Assembly: GCA_022577435.1 (NCBI GenBank)
Contig: JAKOON010000059.1
Location: forward strand, 15,001-79,000
Origin: Embiotoca jacksoni
Lineage: Eukaryota > Chordata > Actinopteri > Embiotocidae
Length of the DNA stretch: 64,000 nucleotides
Direction of reading: 5' to 3'
Below the pieces are notes generated by a model. It did not search any database and was not told where the DNA came from. It saw only the letters and a list, made by a program, of their open reading frames with translations. The first letter of the stretch is position 1; each line of letters begins with the position of its first letter. The position numbers and the translations under genes were made by a program. Of the stretch, positions 23,721 through 36,576 are shown piece after piece.

Positions 23721-24381
23721 GGAAACGGTCAACAGAGACGGCGCTGCGTTCAGGAACAGGCTCTGAACTTATTGATCTCGTACATAACACTCTTTGCTGG
23801 CAACAGAAAAGGCTGTTAACAAACTGTCGGAAGGTCTCATAGTTTGAAGGAATAAATGTCACGTTGTACATGAGAGCGTCTGAAGCTCCGGTGCAGTCTG
23901 CAGGTTTGTCGCAGTCTGCCGGAGTTTCGGTGTTGAACATCAGGCGTGTGTGCTGCTGCTGTTTCGGAGAGTCTGGACGTGAGCCAAATAATCCTGCAGA
24001 GTGTTCAGGTGCAGCGAGTCTCATCACGCCTCAGCTCCTCTCTGCTATGTGGCCCCACCGGCCTCCAACCGGAGCCTCGCTGCAGTCGCAGAACCTGCAT
24101 ATCAAACGCTCCGGGGGTCACGGACGCCCGCAGGCCTGCAGCTCTCCAGCCGGTGCTTTTAAAGTTGTTCCTGCTGCATGAAAGAGATTTAAATGTTTCA
24201 TCTCAAAATGAGCTAAAATAATTACAGATAATTCTTACATCAGTCCTGATGATGCCAACGAGCTGGCAAATGTGTTGAACTCAGGAGTTGCTGCTTCCAT
24301 CGCTGTGACTTCAGACCATAATACTAACTAACCAACCAATCACACGACGCTTACATCCCTCTAGTGTTGGGAAAGTGCAGG

Positions 24382-24712
24382 GCAGCAACCAACAGTGACG
24401 TCACCCGTTGGTTTGTGAACGGCCGTTATGAAGCATCTTGCTACTTCGAAGTGGTTTGGAGCAGGAAGTGACCGTATTTGGGCGAGATCCGATTGGCAAC
24501 AGTACGTCAAAAACGCAGCTTTTTGAAGCTTATTTTCTAATTACTGACAGGATTATTTTCAGATGGACCAAATTAACTTGTGGAAAAACTTGATTGACTT
24601 TGTATTTCACGAGATGACCTAAATGAGAGTCTATGGAGGTTTTTTGGAGCCGACCTCTAGTGGCACTCGGTGGTATTGCAGCTGCATCAGCCTCATTTTT
24701 CAGACCTGGAAG
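24382..24712 (+). repeat. Interspersed repeat family A, diverged copy
   Basis: Shares the left end (AACCAACAGTGACGTCACCC, GTTGGTTTGTGAACG) and the right end (GGAGCCGACCTCTAGTGGCA) with the other copies, with many substitutions and an internal deletion. It is clearly older than the near-identical copies. Confidence 0.7.
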
Positions 24713-25255
24713 CAATGAACACTTTTTTAAATACAGTCTTTGGAAAGTACCCACCCTGAAACAGGAGTAAAACTTTTCTACCTTTTTAAAGTGGGGAAAA
24801 ATACGGTCAAACTTCATTCGTAGCACACGTCGTCGTGTCGCTGAAGAAAAGTTCCTCCACGTTGACGCGTGTTCGACCTGCGTGGACTCGGCTCGCCTCC
24901 TGCCGGGCGACTCTGCAGCCCCGACCGCACCGGCCGACATTCCTCAGTGTGAGTCGGTGTCTTTATTGTCACTCCGTGATCCAAAGTGACAACTCCATCA
25001 CTGTCGATGAGTTTCTCCCGGCGCTGAGTCCAGAGGACAACTTCCCCACATCAACAGGAGGGACAGCAGGGAGGGGAAAACTCGTGTCTCTTCACATTTC
25101 TCTCCGCGGTCAGATTGTTTGAGACGTCAGCAGCTCTGAAATCTGCCGGCAGCTTGTTTCTGTCTCTGCAGTTATCTGGTAGCTTGACAACCAAACTGTG
25201 AAGCTTCACGTGTTGTCTGCTGATTCACTCAGTGTGGAGCCGCCGGTGTCTACCG

Positions 25256-25604
25256 TTTGTTTGCATCTGAAAAAAACAAAAGATGGACTGAGGTGAAGTG
25301 GAAAACACTGAAGTGTATTCAAAATTCCAGAAACTGGTCTCCTCCAAACATTTACAGTGTTGTAAAAAGAAGTGATGCAAAACGGTGGTAAACGACTGTT
25401 CTGAGTCGTGCTGCTGGCGTCAAATTCCAGAAAAGCATTTTTTTTTTTCATAAAACAATAACATTTCTCAGTTTCAACATTTGATATGTTGTCTTTAGTC
25501 TATCTGCAATGAAATATTGGTTTACGCGATTTGCAAATCATTGCATTCTGTTTATATTTACATTTTACAAAACGACCCAACTTTTTGGGAATTGGGGTTG
25601 TAAA
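25256..25604 (+). mobile_element. 3' part of a Tc1/mariner-superfamily element (family D)
   Basis: The right end reads ACTTTTTGGGAATTGGGGTT at about 25579-25598, the typical terminus of a very common fish DNA transposon. The preceding 300 bases (ATTTCTCAGTTTCAACATTT at about 25465; ATTTGCAAATCATTGCATTC at about 25530) match its 3' region as I remember it. The left part of the same family occurs at 51075-51262 and 59187-59690. No intact transposase. Confidence 0.6.
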
Positions 25605-26229
25605 TGAAGGTCTTCATCAAACTAATGCAGCTCCCAGAATTATTTAATAATTTAAAAGCTACAAATATGTCAAATTGGAAGTTTATAAACGCTGCTGTCA
25701 TTTGATAACCTGACGACTGATTTATGTGGCGTGAAAGTGATCTGGGTTTTTATTGTTTTTATTGCAGCGTGTTATTGACTCTCGCTGAGGTCTGCTTGAA
25801 GTGCGAGTCTTCAGACCAAGTGTGTTTGAGTCCGTCAAACCGTTTCACTTTCACTCCCCCTGTTGAAGCCTGTCTTCCTGCATTCCTGCCGTTTATTCTT
25901 ACTGGGAATCATCAGGTTTTCTCTGACATGAGGAAACAGTTGTTTTTAGAAGACTTATTGGAAGTTTAGCAGAGTTTGTTTACTCAGGTGCATTGTGTAA
26001 TGACGGGTATGATGCTGGCATCGAGTCGATAACGACAAGACAGGACGTCAGGCAGGTGAAGAGGAGGAGGAGCGAACAGGTAGTCGGTCCACAGAAACTC
26101 TGTGATCAGTGTGAAGCTGCAACTCTGCAGCCTGCAGGGAGAAACGAGACCACATTTCTGTACGCTTGTGAAATATGTTTGTTTGAAACGACTTCCAGCT
26201 GCCCGCAGGTTGTTTCTTCAGTTATTGTT

Positions 26230-27045
26230 AGAGACCGAGCACCGAAGGTGCGAAAGCCCTTTTGTTCTTCAAGGAATTATTTTTCTCGTTCCTTATTCTT
26301 ACAAATGAACTTCCTTTTTGGCGACTTTATCATATTAAAAAACTCATGAAAATTGGTACACACGTGTCTTTCGGCGAAAAATGTTGTATTTTAGTAGAGT
26401 TGCGAGTGGGCGTGGCCAAATGGCTCGCTAGCGCCCCCTAAAGAGATGCGGCTATATTTACCTACATGCACGAAATTCGGTGGACGCGTGTATCACACCT
26501 AGACGCACAAAGAAGTTCTATTGCAACATTACATCAACTCAACAGGAAGTCCGCCATTGTGAATTTAGTCACCATTTTTAGCGATTCACACGTTGTACTT
26601 TAACGAACTCCTCCGAGGGATTTTGTCAGACCGACTTGAAATTTTTCTAAACGGCTCGCTAGCGCCCCCTAAACTGCAGCCGCGGTACCTAGTTTCACCT
26701 ACATGCACCAAACTCTTTGGACAGGTGTATCACAGAGATGTACAAAAAAGTCTCTTGGCATCATGAATTTGTTTTCGTCGATCGGCGTGCCCGTGGCGTG
26801 ACGGCCATTTTGAGCGTCTCGCCGTGAAAGTGACTAACTTTTATGAACATATTCCGATCTTCCTCAAACATTACATCTTTGATAACAGTCCCGCCCTGAA
26901 GACATCTGTATGGTAATATTCGCTTATAGTCGTAGCGCCCCCTGCTGGAGACAGGAAACGAGGGAAAAAAAATTAAACTGCACTGCATTGGGGATCCCTG
27001 ACACGCACCATGCAAGGGCCCGCATATCACTGCTTGCAGTTTTCA
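26230..27045 (+). repeat. Interspersed repeat family C, copy 2 (CTCF-like motif)
   Basis: Colinear with 15383-16151 and in the same orientation. Differences include a second GGCTCGCTAGCGCCCCCTAAA block near 26651-26671. Reversed, 26935-26948 reads CCAGCAGGGGGCGC, again a full CTCF core match. Confidence 0.75.
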
Positions 27046-27529
27046 TAATTATTATTATAATTACGTGCATGTGGCTCAGTAGAATTTATTGGTTCTATTT
27101 GACTGATATAATTTTTCTCATCAACAAATCCCATGTGCACACCAACATTGACTGGCTGTTAGTAATGAATCCTGATGCACTTTATATTTCTGTGTTTCAG
27201 AGGTCCCTTTAAGCCTGGAGAACTTTTCCTGCGACCAGGTCGCGTCTCTTATTCAACCTGCTGCCATTTATTGAAGGTTTCAGAGTGCAACACATCGAGT
27301 GACGGGGTAAGCCTATTTCTACTATCATCAAAAGGAACGCAGCATTTGTTGAGCTTCATTTCTATGGCGTCACGGTCGGCACAACAAAAAATCTATTTCA
27401 CTGACTTGTTTATTTAATCGAATTTAATTATAGTTTTGATTTAATTATAGTTTTGATCGGGTGGGAATAAAAAGTTCTGCTGTAGTTTTTCCAGATCTTA
27501 CCGTGACCTGCTGATAAAGAAACTGTTTC

Positions 27530-27772
27530 TGAAAAAAATGTCACGTTGTATACTCGATGTATGAATGTTCAATACTTTTTCCCTGTGTCATTTCACATTA
27601 TTACACATAACTTAATTTCTTAACTTATTTGTTTTGGTTTCTGTGTATTTGTGGATTATTTGGGTTGTTACCAACATCTGGTGAAAATGTCATGTCAATA
27701 GCACCTTTGGAAATATATTTACTGAGAAAAATGGTGACGTGTTCAATACTTATTTTACCCGCTGTACATGAT
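27530..27772 (+). mobile_element. 3' end of a Tc1-like transposon
   Basis: The block containing TTCAATACTTTTTCCCTGTG (about 27568) and ending with TTCAATACTTATTTTACCCG (about 27743-27762) is the typical 3' noncoding end and terminal repeat of a fish Tc1-like element. No transposase sequence precedes it, so the copy is truncated. Confidence 0.6.
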
Positions 27773-27774
27773 CA

Positions 27775-28860
27775 GTTAAATTGATTGTATACGTTAAAGT
27801 ATTTCATTTGAAGGTCCTTAATTTTAACAAATCAGGGTAATTCCAATAAAGTCAGAGGTTCGGAGACATTACCGCTAGAAACAAAAAGGTATAACTTAAT
27901 TAATTAATTATTAATATTTATTATATGCTTATTTATATGGCAAATCAAAAATGAGTTCTTAAAGTGTTAGAGAATCAAAATATAAGTTAGAAATTTTAGG
28001 AAAATGAAAAATTTGCTTTTGCTTATGCTAACTGTTGCTTAAATTAACCCAAATGCTTTCGCTTTCACCATCATTTTCTAGTTCTTGTGAAGTCTTTTTG
28101 TTCTTTTTCACCGCTGAAATAACACATCTTATAGTGTTTATAATTTTTAGGGCAAAATAAGGTGTTGAAAAGTCACATTTTGGTCTGAACTCCAATATGA
28201 TCAAACATTAAGATGAACGAAAGTAGCGAAGCTGTTTCCAGGTTGTAGACTAGGTTTTTTTCAGGGGTAATTTTTTGACTTGTGATTCAGTTCTTTGATA
28301 AGATCGTTGACCTGCGTGGTGAGTGAATTTTTTTTTACTTTATGAGGAACGGTGCATCGTTTGATACCGCCTCTTCTTTTTTTTTTTTATCTCTGTTTAC
28401 TTTGGCACCAAAACTCAGATAACATTTCAGAAGTGTTTGGAGTTTACCAAACTTTCTGTCTGACTACACAGATTACACTGCAGAGGAATTTATCAGAGCT
28501 CGTGTGTTTACTTCGACACATTATAGGTGTGTGGTATCCACCTGGCTGTCCGGAGTCTCGACTTCTACTGACGCTGTCACGTGTCTGTCAGCTGATTCTT
28601 CGAGTTCTTAAGTCAATAGTTGGATTTTCCCGTCAAAAACAGAGTGACAGAAACGCAGGAAGTGACTGTATTGGGGATTTATATGGTATTATATAATATG
28701 GTATTTTCAGTGCAACTTACTGTATGAGCACCGCAGTGTGACTCCAAAACTGTTATCAACGATGGAATAAACATCCCGCGACCACCAAAAAAACCTCAAC
28801 AGGAAGCACAAAACATGATGTGTTGTGTCCAACATCAGAGTCTGAAGGAGCGAATCACTG
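27775..28860. other. No recognised gene
   Basis: AT-rich sequence. A TTAA-rich stretch lies near 27895-27925. No supported exon. Confidence 0.4.
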
Positions 28861-28864
28861 CCTT

Positions 28865-29340
28865 CGGATGGAACTCGTGAATTCGACATAGGAAATCACG
28901 TGTCTGACAGTATGCTGCGTATTCGAGTGGTTATGTCCTGAGTTGCCGTTGGACTGTGAAATATGCCGATATTTAATCATATCGTGACGTGAGAGCAGAT
29001 ATTGTCTTAGATTTATATCGTAGTATCACGATACGACATAATTATTGTCTTTCTGGTTATAAAGACGACATTATGTGAAGATTTTGTCAAAGCACCAATA
29101 ATCTTCCGAAAGATCTTCGTTGCAGTATTGATATCGAGGTATTTGGGTAAAAAATATCCAGATATTTGATTTTTTTGTGCATGTCGCCCAGGCCTAGTTG
29201 CCATAGCAACATGAATGGTGTTGCAAAAAGCCCCAGAAGCTAATTTAGCAAGCTAGCAGTTGCATAATATCTTGCAGGAAATACGAAGGCTTAACGGCCG
29301 AGGGAAAAGTTGAGGCCGTGCGAATATCAAAATTTTTCTA
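28865..29340 (+). repeat. Repeat family I interrupted by a nested ATATCG-type element
   Basis: 28865-28935 and about 29265-29340 match successive parts of 37655-37805 (TGGAACTCGTGAATTCG-like; GCAGGAAATACRAAG; GAGGGAAAAG.TGAGGCCGT). Between them lies a block at about 28955-29205 rich in ATATCG and ending in CGCCCAGGCCTAG, which resembles a common fish MITE. The best reading is that the MITE inserted into an older family I copy. Confidence 0.55.
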
Positions 29341-29344
29341 CGAT

Positions 29345-30330
29345 TTTAAATTACGAAGTAAAACTCCACCAGAAAACATATAACAATAATGGTTTTGGAT
29401 TTTGACCACTTCTCTGCAGAAAACCGCAAAAAGAGGGTACATCACATTAAAAAAAAGTCTGATTTACTTCTTTTATTTATTCGTCTTTGAAAACTTTCAT
29501 CTTTCTTTTAATATTTATATGTGAGATGTTGCACTGATTAAGTGGTTCTTGTCCAAAAAAACACTGTTTCACTTCAACAGAAACTATTAAGACTTGGCAG
29601 AGCTCAGTGCAACTAACAAACAAATCGGATGAATCACTGTTCTCAGGTTTGTGTTTCTTGTTAACACGTTGACCGGACTTCCCATCAACACGAACAGTTT
29701 TCAGATGATTTATGCAGCCAGTTTCAACAGTCAAGCTTTCAGAAACTGTAGAAAAAGCAATCAAAGATTCCCCTTCAACTGCAATTTAAATTTTTTTGAA
29801 ACTGCTGAATTTTTCAGGATGTAAATCCTTTCCGGGAGATGAGTGTGCTCCGAAGAAAAAATCCCCGCATTACAGTAGCTGTTTCAACAAAACACCTGAA
29901 ATATCACATTCTTGTCTGCCGATAGCAAAAGAGAAAACGGTTAAAGATTGTTAGAGTGGGGGGAGGAGGAGGATGGATGAATGGATGGATGTGTCCAGTA
30001 ACTGGCACTTCTTGATGCAGGAGACCACTGTTGACTTCCTGTTTCCTACCAACAACCACGATAGTTCCCTGAAGTTATTTCCATGCTTAAATGCAGCCAC
30101 AAGATAAGAGAGAATTTAGGAACACTAATTGCCTCACGAGTTGTGTTGTTCTGCTGATAAGAGCGTCAGGTCAGGAAATGCCTGTGTTATTCTGGGAGGC
30201 AGTTTTGGGACAATGAAGTCTGATCATTTACTCCTGGTGTTGGCTTCGTGATCTGAGATCAATATGTTAATGAAGCGGGTAATCAAAGCCAGTAATGACC
30301 ACAGACTAGATATAAAAGTGTTCGAAGCTT
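29345..30330. other. No recognised gene
   Basis: No supported exon. A short ATGGATGG repeat lies near 29972-29990. Confidence 0.4.
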
Positions 30331-30334
30331 CCAG

Positions 30335-30848
30335 CTCTGAAAAATGGTTCCGATCCAGAAGTGTCTTCAGCTGCAATACCAGCGAGTGCCACTAGAGGTC
30401 GGCTCCAAAAAGCCTCCGGCTCCATAGACTCCCATTCAACTTCTGTCATCAAATCCAAAGTGAATAAAATGTGTCCATCAGTTATCTCGGTGTTGTTAGC
30501 TAAAGTCACTCCTTCTTATTAGTTTTCTGGAGGTCCATCTGAAAATAATCCCTCATTCATTAGAAAAGAAGATTCAAGAAGACCTGTTTTTGGGGGCGTG
30601 TCTGTTTGATTGACAGGTCTGTGGTGCAGTCAGGTTACAGCTATCGGTGGGCGGGACGTAGTATCGTCAGGTTTCCAATCAGATCGGTCAGATCCACCTC
30701 TGGCTCCTCCCCCAGCTCGTCCAAATATGGTCACTTCCTGCTCCAAACCGCTTTGAACTAACAAAGATGGTGACGGACAGAATCTGAACTGGAGGATTCA
30801 TAATGTTCACAAACCAACGATGACGTCGCTGCTGGTTGCTGGTTGATT
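30335..30848 (-). repeat. Interspersed repeat family A, copy 4
   Basis: Full-length copy in the same orientation as copy 1, with few substitutions. Confidence 0.85.
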
Positions 30849-30849
30849 G

Positions 30850-33420
30850 AAGCTGGTTTTGGTTGTTGTAGCTTGAAGTGTTGCTGTTTGACTAACTGTG
30901 TTTTAGAAACATAACCGTGTCCACAGTGAACTTCACAGCTTTGTACGCTCTGAAAGAGGTGCATCGTAAAGTTCGGCTACAGAAAGTACATGTTTGAGTT
31001 ATTACTGTTTCTGCTTTACTTGTGTGACCTGGATTATTCCAGAGGTTTCTTGCAGTAACCTGTTGTGCTGCACAGATCTGGCCTGCAGCCAGCAGCTTTG
31101 TAGCTGAGGTGGGTCTGATTTTCTCTGAAGACAAAGGTCAAACTTTACAGCTTGAAACGAAATGAAACGAAACTCCAAACTCTGATTGTTAAATGAAGTC
31201 ATCACAACAGACTCTGAACTCTCCACCCTGAGCGGTGGTTTTAACATAGTTAGGATTGGACTTCAAAGAAAGATTCATTTCGAAAGAATAACATTGATCA
31301 TTTCCCCTTTTCATTACAATGGACCACAAACAGCCACCGTTACTGCTTTCATTTTTTACAGATGAAGAGATTTGGTTATACAGACAGCTAATTACAGTTA
31401 TGTGACATGTAATTTGTTTAGGAAGGTCTCTTATACAGATACAATGAAAAGGTTTCAGTTTTTTAACTGTGCTTATGTAGACATTTTTGCATATTCCCTA
31501 AAATATAAATAATTTTTTTTCCCTATTTCAGTTAAGTTTATTCAAACAATGAAGTGTTCTCTTGGTGTCATGTGAGGAGTTGAGCTTCTATATGTTGGTT
31601 TGTTTGGAGAATCTGTGTCTCAAAGTTAGTTTTATTTTGATCGTTGTATCGTCTCAGAATTGGAATCGTTTGGGTAAAAAAATTCAGACAGCATCAAAAA
31701 TCAATCATATTTTCATGTAAACCTGGAAAAGACTTTTCGGATTCGTAAAAAGTTCTGACCTGTAAAACGAAGAAGTATTTCTGATTTTATTTCCGCAGCA
31801 GATCATCACGTTAACAAAGAATAGATTTCAGCTGAAATGGGACCAAGAATCACATTTTTATTTGTTTGAAACTAAACCAAAACATTGGCATAATCCTCAA
31901 TAAATAAAACTGAAACAAAGCTGGAAATTTTACTTGTTTTTTTTAAATTTTCATATCTTCATCTTTCATCCTTCCAACTTTAGTGGTGGTGCTCAAAAGG
32001 GCGATGAGTCATTGGCAGAAAAGCTGGTGAGCAAGAGGGAAGGGAAATCTGGATCTGGACGATTGGCGCAAATCTTTTATCAAGTCTTTAAATGTATTTA
32101 CTTACAGTAAATCAGATGTTTAATCTCAAAGGTGAAAAAAGAAATAGAAAAACTTCTTTAGGGCTCAGCGTAAGTGGAAACTCCCGAGAATGAGGAGGAG
32201 GAAGAGGAAGAGGTGGTGGCGGAGGCTTTGGGGTTTTTCAGCCAGGAAACTGAATCCAGATCAGAATCTTTTTAAAGAGACAATTATCTGCTTTAGTTTT
32301 TGTGATGAAATAACGGTTGAGAACAATCCCAAAACTCAACAGACACAGCGGCAGTAGGAAAAGGTCGTGTTGAGGAAACGTGACTAAAAGCAAAACTGTA
32401 TGAATGCATCAATGACTCGATCTGGAACGTGAAAGGAAACAATTTAGAGAATTTTCTAAATCTCTTCAGACCTTTTTGTCTTCCTTTAGCTCCTAGTTTT
32501 GGTTCGGTGGTACTAAAGGCCCGTGGCCACCAAAGAGTTTTTCCCTGAGCGCAGCGTATTTATTACTGTTAATGGGAGCGCCACAGCGTGATGAGGCTTT
32601 TTTTCTGCTCGCTGAGATTTTCAACTTTGGGCAAAACGCTGCGCTCGTCACTGTTACTTTTTACCCAGCCGTCCAATCACAGTGATGGAGGGGCGGGACA
32701 AATGCCACAAAGACCTGACTTCATGTATAATATACGACAGTTTAAAATTTTATCTAATGATTGTGCTGCAGGTCTGACATTTAATCCAACAATATCGGAA
32801 ATGTTTCGGCCCAAGGTGGCGGACCGATGAACCGATGCTGCAGATGACTAAAAAAAAAACAGATTGTGAATCTAGTGAGTCGCAAGTGCTGTAAGACACA
32901 GAAAATATTGGCTAGTTAACTTTAAATTTCAGGTCGAAAAAGAAACACCGGACACAATCCAGTCAAGTTTCATATCCAGCCTGTTGTTCTCAAGTGTTGA
33001 CAGTTTGTAGTTCAGTCACCTCCGTTTAGGCCACATTTGTAATTCAGAAACTAAACTAACACCCGTGGAATGTAGTTTCCAAATCGATCTTTATTACACA
33101 ATAAAGGCTTTTTACCAGAAACAATCTACTTTTAGACAATTAACTAGTGTGTGTGTCTATGTGTGTGTGCACCGGTGACATCTACTGCTCTAACAGTGTT
33201 GGACGTCAGTGGGCAGAACTTCTGTCTGAGTCACAAACTTCATTGTTGTGGTGCCAGAGTGAAATCTACCCGTTTAGAGTGTCAGGACACAGCTGCAGGA
33301 TTAGAAACAAACCCATTCGTCATCTGAAATCCCGTAGAAATGTTTTACACAAGTTCTTTTGTTGTTGTTACCTATCCCTCTGTCGTCAGAGTTTGCTGGC
33401 CTCCACAAAGCTGCTGGGTA
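30850..33420. other. No recognised gene
   Basis: AT-rich. A block at about 32505-32700 (GGCCCGTGGCCACCAAAGAG, then GCAAAACGCTGCGCTC) resembles a fish hAT-type MITE, but I could not confirm both ends. A GAGGAGGAAGAGG purine run is at 32192-32215. Confidence 0.35.
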
Positions 33421-33422
33421 TT

Positions 33423-33929
33423 TTATTTTGGGGGGGGTGACGGACAGAATCTGAACTGGTGGTTACCACTTGGTTGGAACTGTGTAAAGATACCGCTATA
33501 GCTTCCCGTTAAAAGCTCTTTACTGGCCTTGTTGTGAAGAAGGTAACCGGAAGGAAGTGCAATGTGGTTTTTTTCAGAAATTAGCATCGAAATAAACATA
33601 AATAAATATGAATCTCCTTTATAATCAGACGAGCTGCAGGCGACAGGCTCCGACTGTGATTTGTGGCCAGTACACCGACAGCATGCCTTCCAACATTTTG
33701 TCCTGATGGTGGTCTTCTCTTTGACAAATGTTGTTTTACCATCCAGGTGTCTGACTTCAGATGTAACAGTGCGTGTTAAAGTTAAATAAGTTGCTGCAAC
33801 CTTTCGTTGATCCAGCAACTCGTTTCTCTCTCTGGAATTTTCGGTCTCATTACCAGCCGGCGTGGACTCAGTGGGACGTTCCTCCTCCTCTCCGTCTCTC
33901 CTGGTAGAAGCTGGACTGCCAGCCTTCAC
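33423..33929 (-). CDS. Orphan open reading frame, doubtful
   Basis: This is the longest open frame (168 codons) in the left two thirds that is not simple repeat. The N-terminal half is charged (runs such as EEEER and NETENSRERNELLDQ), then comes a Cys-rich patch (KCWKACCRCTGH) and a hydrophobic segment. No family is recognised. Its last 15 codons run into a scrap of family A (33436-33459) next to a G run, so the C-terminal end is certainly not ancestral coding sequence. Two other non-repeat open segments lie upstream on the same strand (about 34030-34210 and 34500-34610). It could be an exon of an unknown gene or chance. Confidence 0.12.
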   Translation of the reverse strand: MKAGSPASTRRDGEEEERPTESTPAGNETENSRERNELLDQRKVAATYLTLTRTVTSEVRHLDGKTTFVKEKTTIRTKCWKACCRCTGHKSQSEPVACSSSDYKGDSYLFMFISMLISEKNHIALPSGYLLHNKASKELLTGSYSGIFTQFQPSGNHQFRFCPSPPPK

Positions 33930-35050
33930 CTCTCATTTGTCTCTGGAAACAATGGCACAGTTATATAATCACATTCCTCACATACTTTAAAAAAAAAAAG
34001 AAAAAAAAAGTTTTAACGAGACACATTTTTTCAGGCTTTTATGCTGATAGAAGGTTGGTCTGATTTACAGTCACACTGGGAGCCGACCAGGACAACCAGT
34101 CCAGCAGTCCTCTGATCCTCTGACACGTCTTCAGCCTCACGGAGAACAGGAGTTTCTGAAGACTCAACAAGTACACAAAATTCGAACTTGTTGGTTTGGA
34201 AAGTTCGAACTTCTCAAAGATAACAGGAGGACCGTCAATGTTCTTCCTGTCATCTGCTCTAATGTTCGATGACCTTTATCAGAACCACATGGTCAATGAG
34301 GTGAAGTCAACAGATACACATATAATCCTCCATGTGTGGTATTATTCATCACGATGATGATGATGCGTTTTCATCCACAGATATTTTTTGACTTGGTATT
34401 GGATTAGTTTTGGACTATTTTGGGCCTTAGTTTTGTGCCGATTTAAAACTAGTTATAGACTCGGTTTAGGACTGATTTTGGATGACTTGACCTCAGATTA
34501 GCTGCATCTTGGAGAAAGTGCCCCAGTTGTTCTGTGGATTCAGTTTGTCTCGGTGTGTTCTGTCTCTTCATGTGATCCAGACTGACATCAGGCCTCTGTG
34601 GGGTTCAGACCATCAGCTGCAGGAGTCCTCGTTGTTCATGTTGATCAAAACAGTTCACTCTGACTGTGACTTTGGGCTCATTGTCATCTTGTTAAGTGAT
34701 TAGCTGTTTATCATCCCTGATGATAATGGACAAGAACCTAAACCCCTAAAGCACCGGAAATGTGTTGGATCTTTGTGACGCTGTAGTTAATGACACTGTA
34801 CTGAAATGTTGGAAGGCCTTAAGGTATGAAAAGACACAGTCCAAGCCTGGTTGTTAGACTGGTTTCATTTCTGTCTTATCAATAATAATATTTGCTGAAT
34901 TGAGTTTTTTTTTTTTTTGGTGGTCTTTCTAAGCTTCTGTGTGCTGACTGTCCGTCTGAATCAGAGCCAGTCGGCTGTCAAGGGAGTTAAAGGGGAGTCA
35001 GAGTTCACTCAGCCAGGAAAACCTCATTCATTTCCTGCTGGATCTCAGCC
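33930..35050. other. No recognised gene
   Basis: Contains two open but unassignable minus-strand segments, a direct TTCGAACTT pair near 34181-34210, and a T run near 34905-34918. Confidence 0.35.

Positions 35051-35055
<5 letters not shown>

Positions 35056-35117
<62 letters not shown>
35056..35117. repeat. (CA)n microsatellite
   Basis: About 62 bases of CA. Confidence 0.95.
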
Positions 35118-35120
<3 letters not shown>

Positions 35121-35944
35121 CTGACATGCATTCAGTTTCATTGGTTGTGACAGCCGGGACAAAAGCCCTGCGAGGCCGAACAGCAGAGCAGAACTGTCGC
35201 TGAATCGGCCTGTGATTCGCAAATCCATCAACACCTGTCAATAAATCCATCTGTCAATCAACCAGAGTGGGCGGAGCTGTAATTGCATTTACCTTGTTTT
35301 TTTCTAATCCTGCACTTTGAGTTGTGTCCTTGTTGCCGACGTCTGAACCACCGCTCAGATTTACAATCAGAGAGGTCTGCTGTGTTGGCGGTTGTTTCCA
35401 CAGTTACGGAAACAATCGACCAGAATTTTAGGGGCGGGATTAAGAATAGAGACTTTGCTTTCCTGTGCCAGAGACACAGAAAAATGGTTGCAAAAGTGGG
35501 GAGAACATCAGACCATCATACAGCCATTAATTCTTGGCACAAAGACCAAACGGACCTCATGTTGGTCCTGACCAATCGGAGCGGTCAGCCTCTCTTGGTG
35601 TCATGTGACCTATGGAGATTGTTACTGGTCTTGAGGTGTCCCAGATGTTGCATTAGCTGTCCTCCAGTATGACACAATAGTTACAGGAATAACAACTCTG
35701 CAATCAACATATTTCACCCACTCACATGATAAACATGAAGTAAAGTGTTCCTGGAAATGGTTTATCACTAGCTAATAGTTTCATTTGGGTCAAATATCAC
35801 TCGCATGGGAGGGCGGACACGCTCAGCCACCGAGCCGCGCTGATAAGCATCTGTTTTTTGTTTGTTTTGTTTATTTGTGGTCATTTTAAGACTCTCTCTG
35901 GTTGGTTTTTGTGTCTCTTTCAGTGAAATTCTGCAGGTGAAGCT

Positions 35945-36060
35945 GAACTCTACGGGCGGGAAAACCTAGAACTCGGTGTTGACAGTCTGACCCTGGGGGA
36001 TGAATTCACGGTGCACAACAGGAAGTCTCTGAACTTATTGATTGTGCCTCGTATTAATCT
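35945..36060. repeat. Interspersed repeat family E fragment
   Basis: 35945-36005 matches the reverse complement of about 17062-17120 (GTCAGACTGTCAACAC, with ATTCRTCCCCCAG next to it), and CTCTGAACTTATTGAT at about 36026-36041 recurs at about 23761-23776. Confidence 0.5.
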
Positions 36061-36576
36061 TCTGATTATTTGCTCTGTCATCATCAAAATGCCTGAGAAG
36101 CAGAGCCATCTTAAATTTCAAATGAAAAGCCCAAAAGGTTGGAAAAGACAGAAAAGGATGAACACAAATATTTTCTCCCACCTCACTTTTAAATGGTTTG
36201 TCATGGTTTCCTAGTTTTGTTTTAACTGAGATGAAAGGAGTAAATCAGGAGAATGGAGCTGAAACAGAAGAACTGAACAGTTATGTTTGCCTTTGGCGTG
36301 GCTGCAGCGGCATGTGGCCTTTTGTTTAATCGTCACCCATTTATCCGCCCACGTGTCACCTGTCACCTGTTGGCACAGATTGAACATACTTGCACTTTCA
36401 TTTCCAGGTTGAGGAGGCGGAGGAGGGTGTGGATTCTAGGAATCGGAGACGGAACGGTGGGCGATGATACGTCACGATGAACAACGTGCTCGTGAAGACC
36501 GTCTTTTTGTAACTTGTGTTCCTGTAAAACGTCAAGATGTCAAAGAGCGCTCGAAACATAGAAATAAAAGACCTGC

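Noticed and set aside
24835..25122. GC-rich 95-codon open frame
   Set aside because: No splice context that fits, no family recognised, and it partly borders repeat family A.
35283..35672. 129-codon open frame
   Set aside because: No domain, poor start context and repeat-like surroundings; likely chance.
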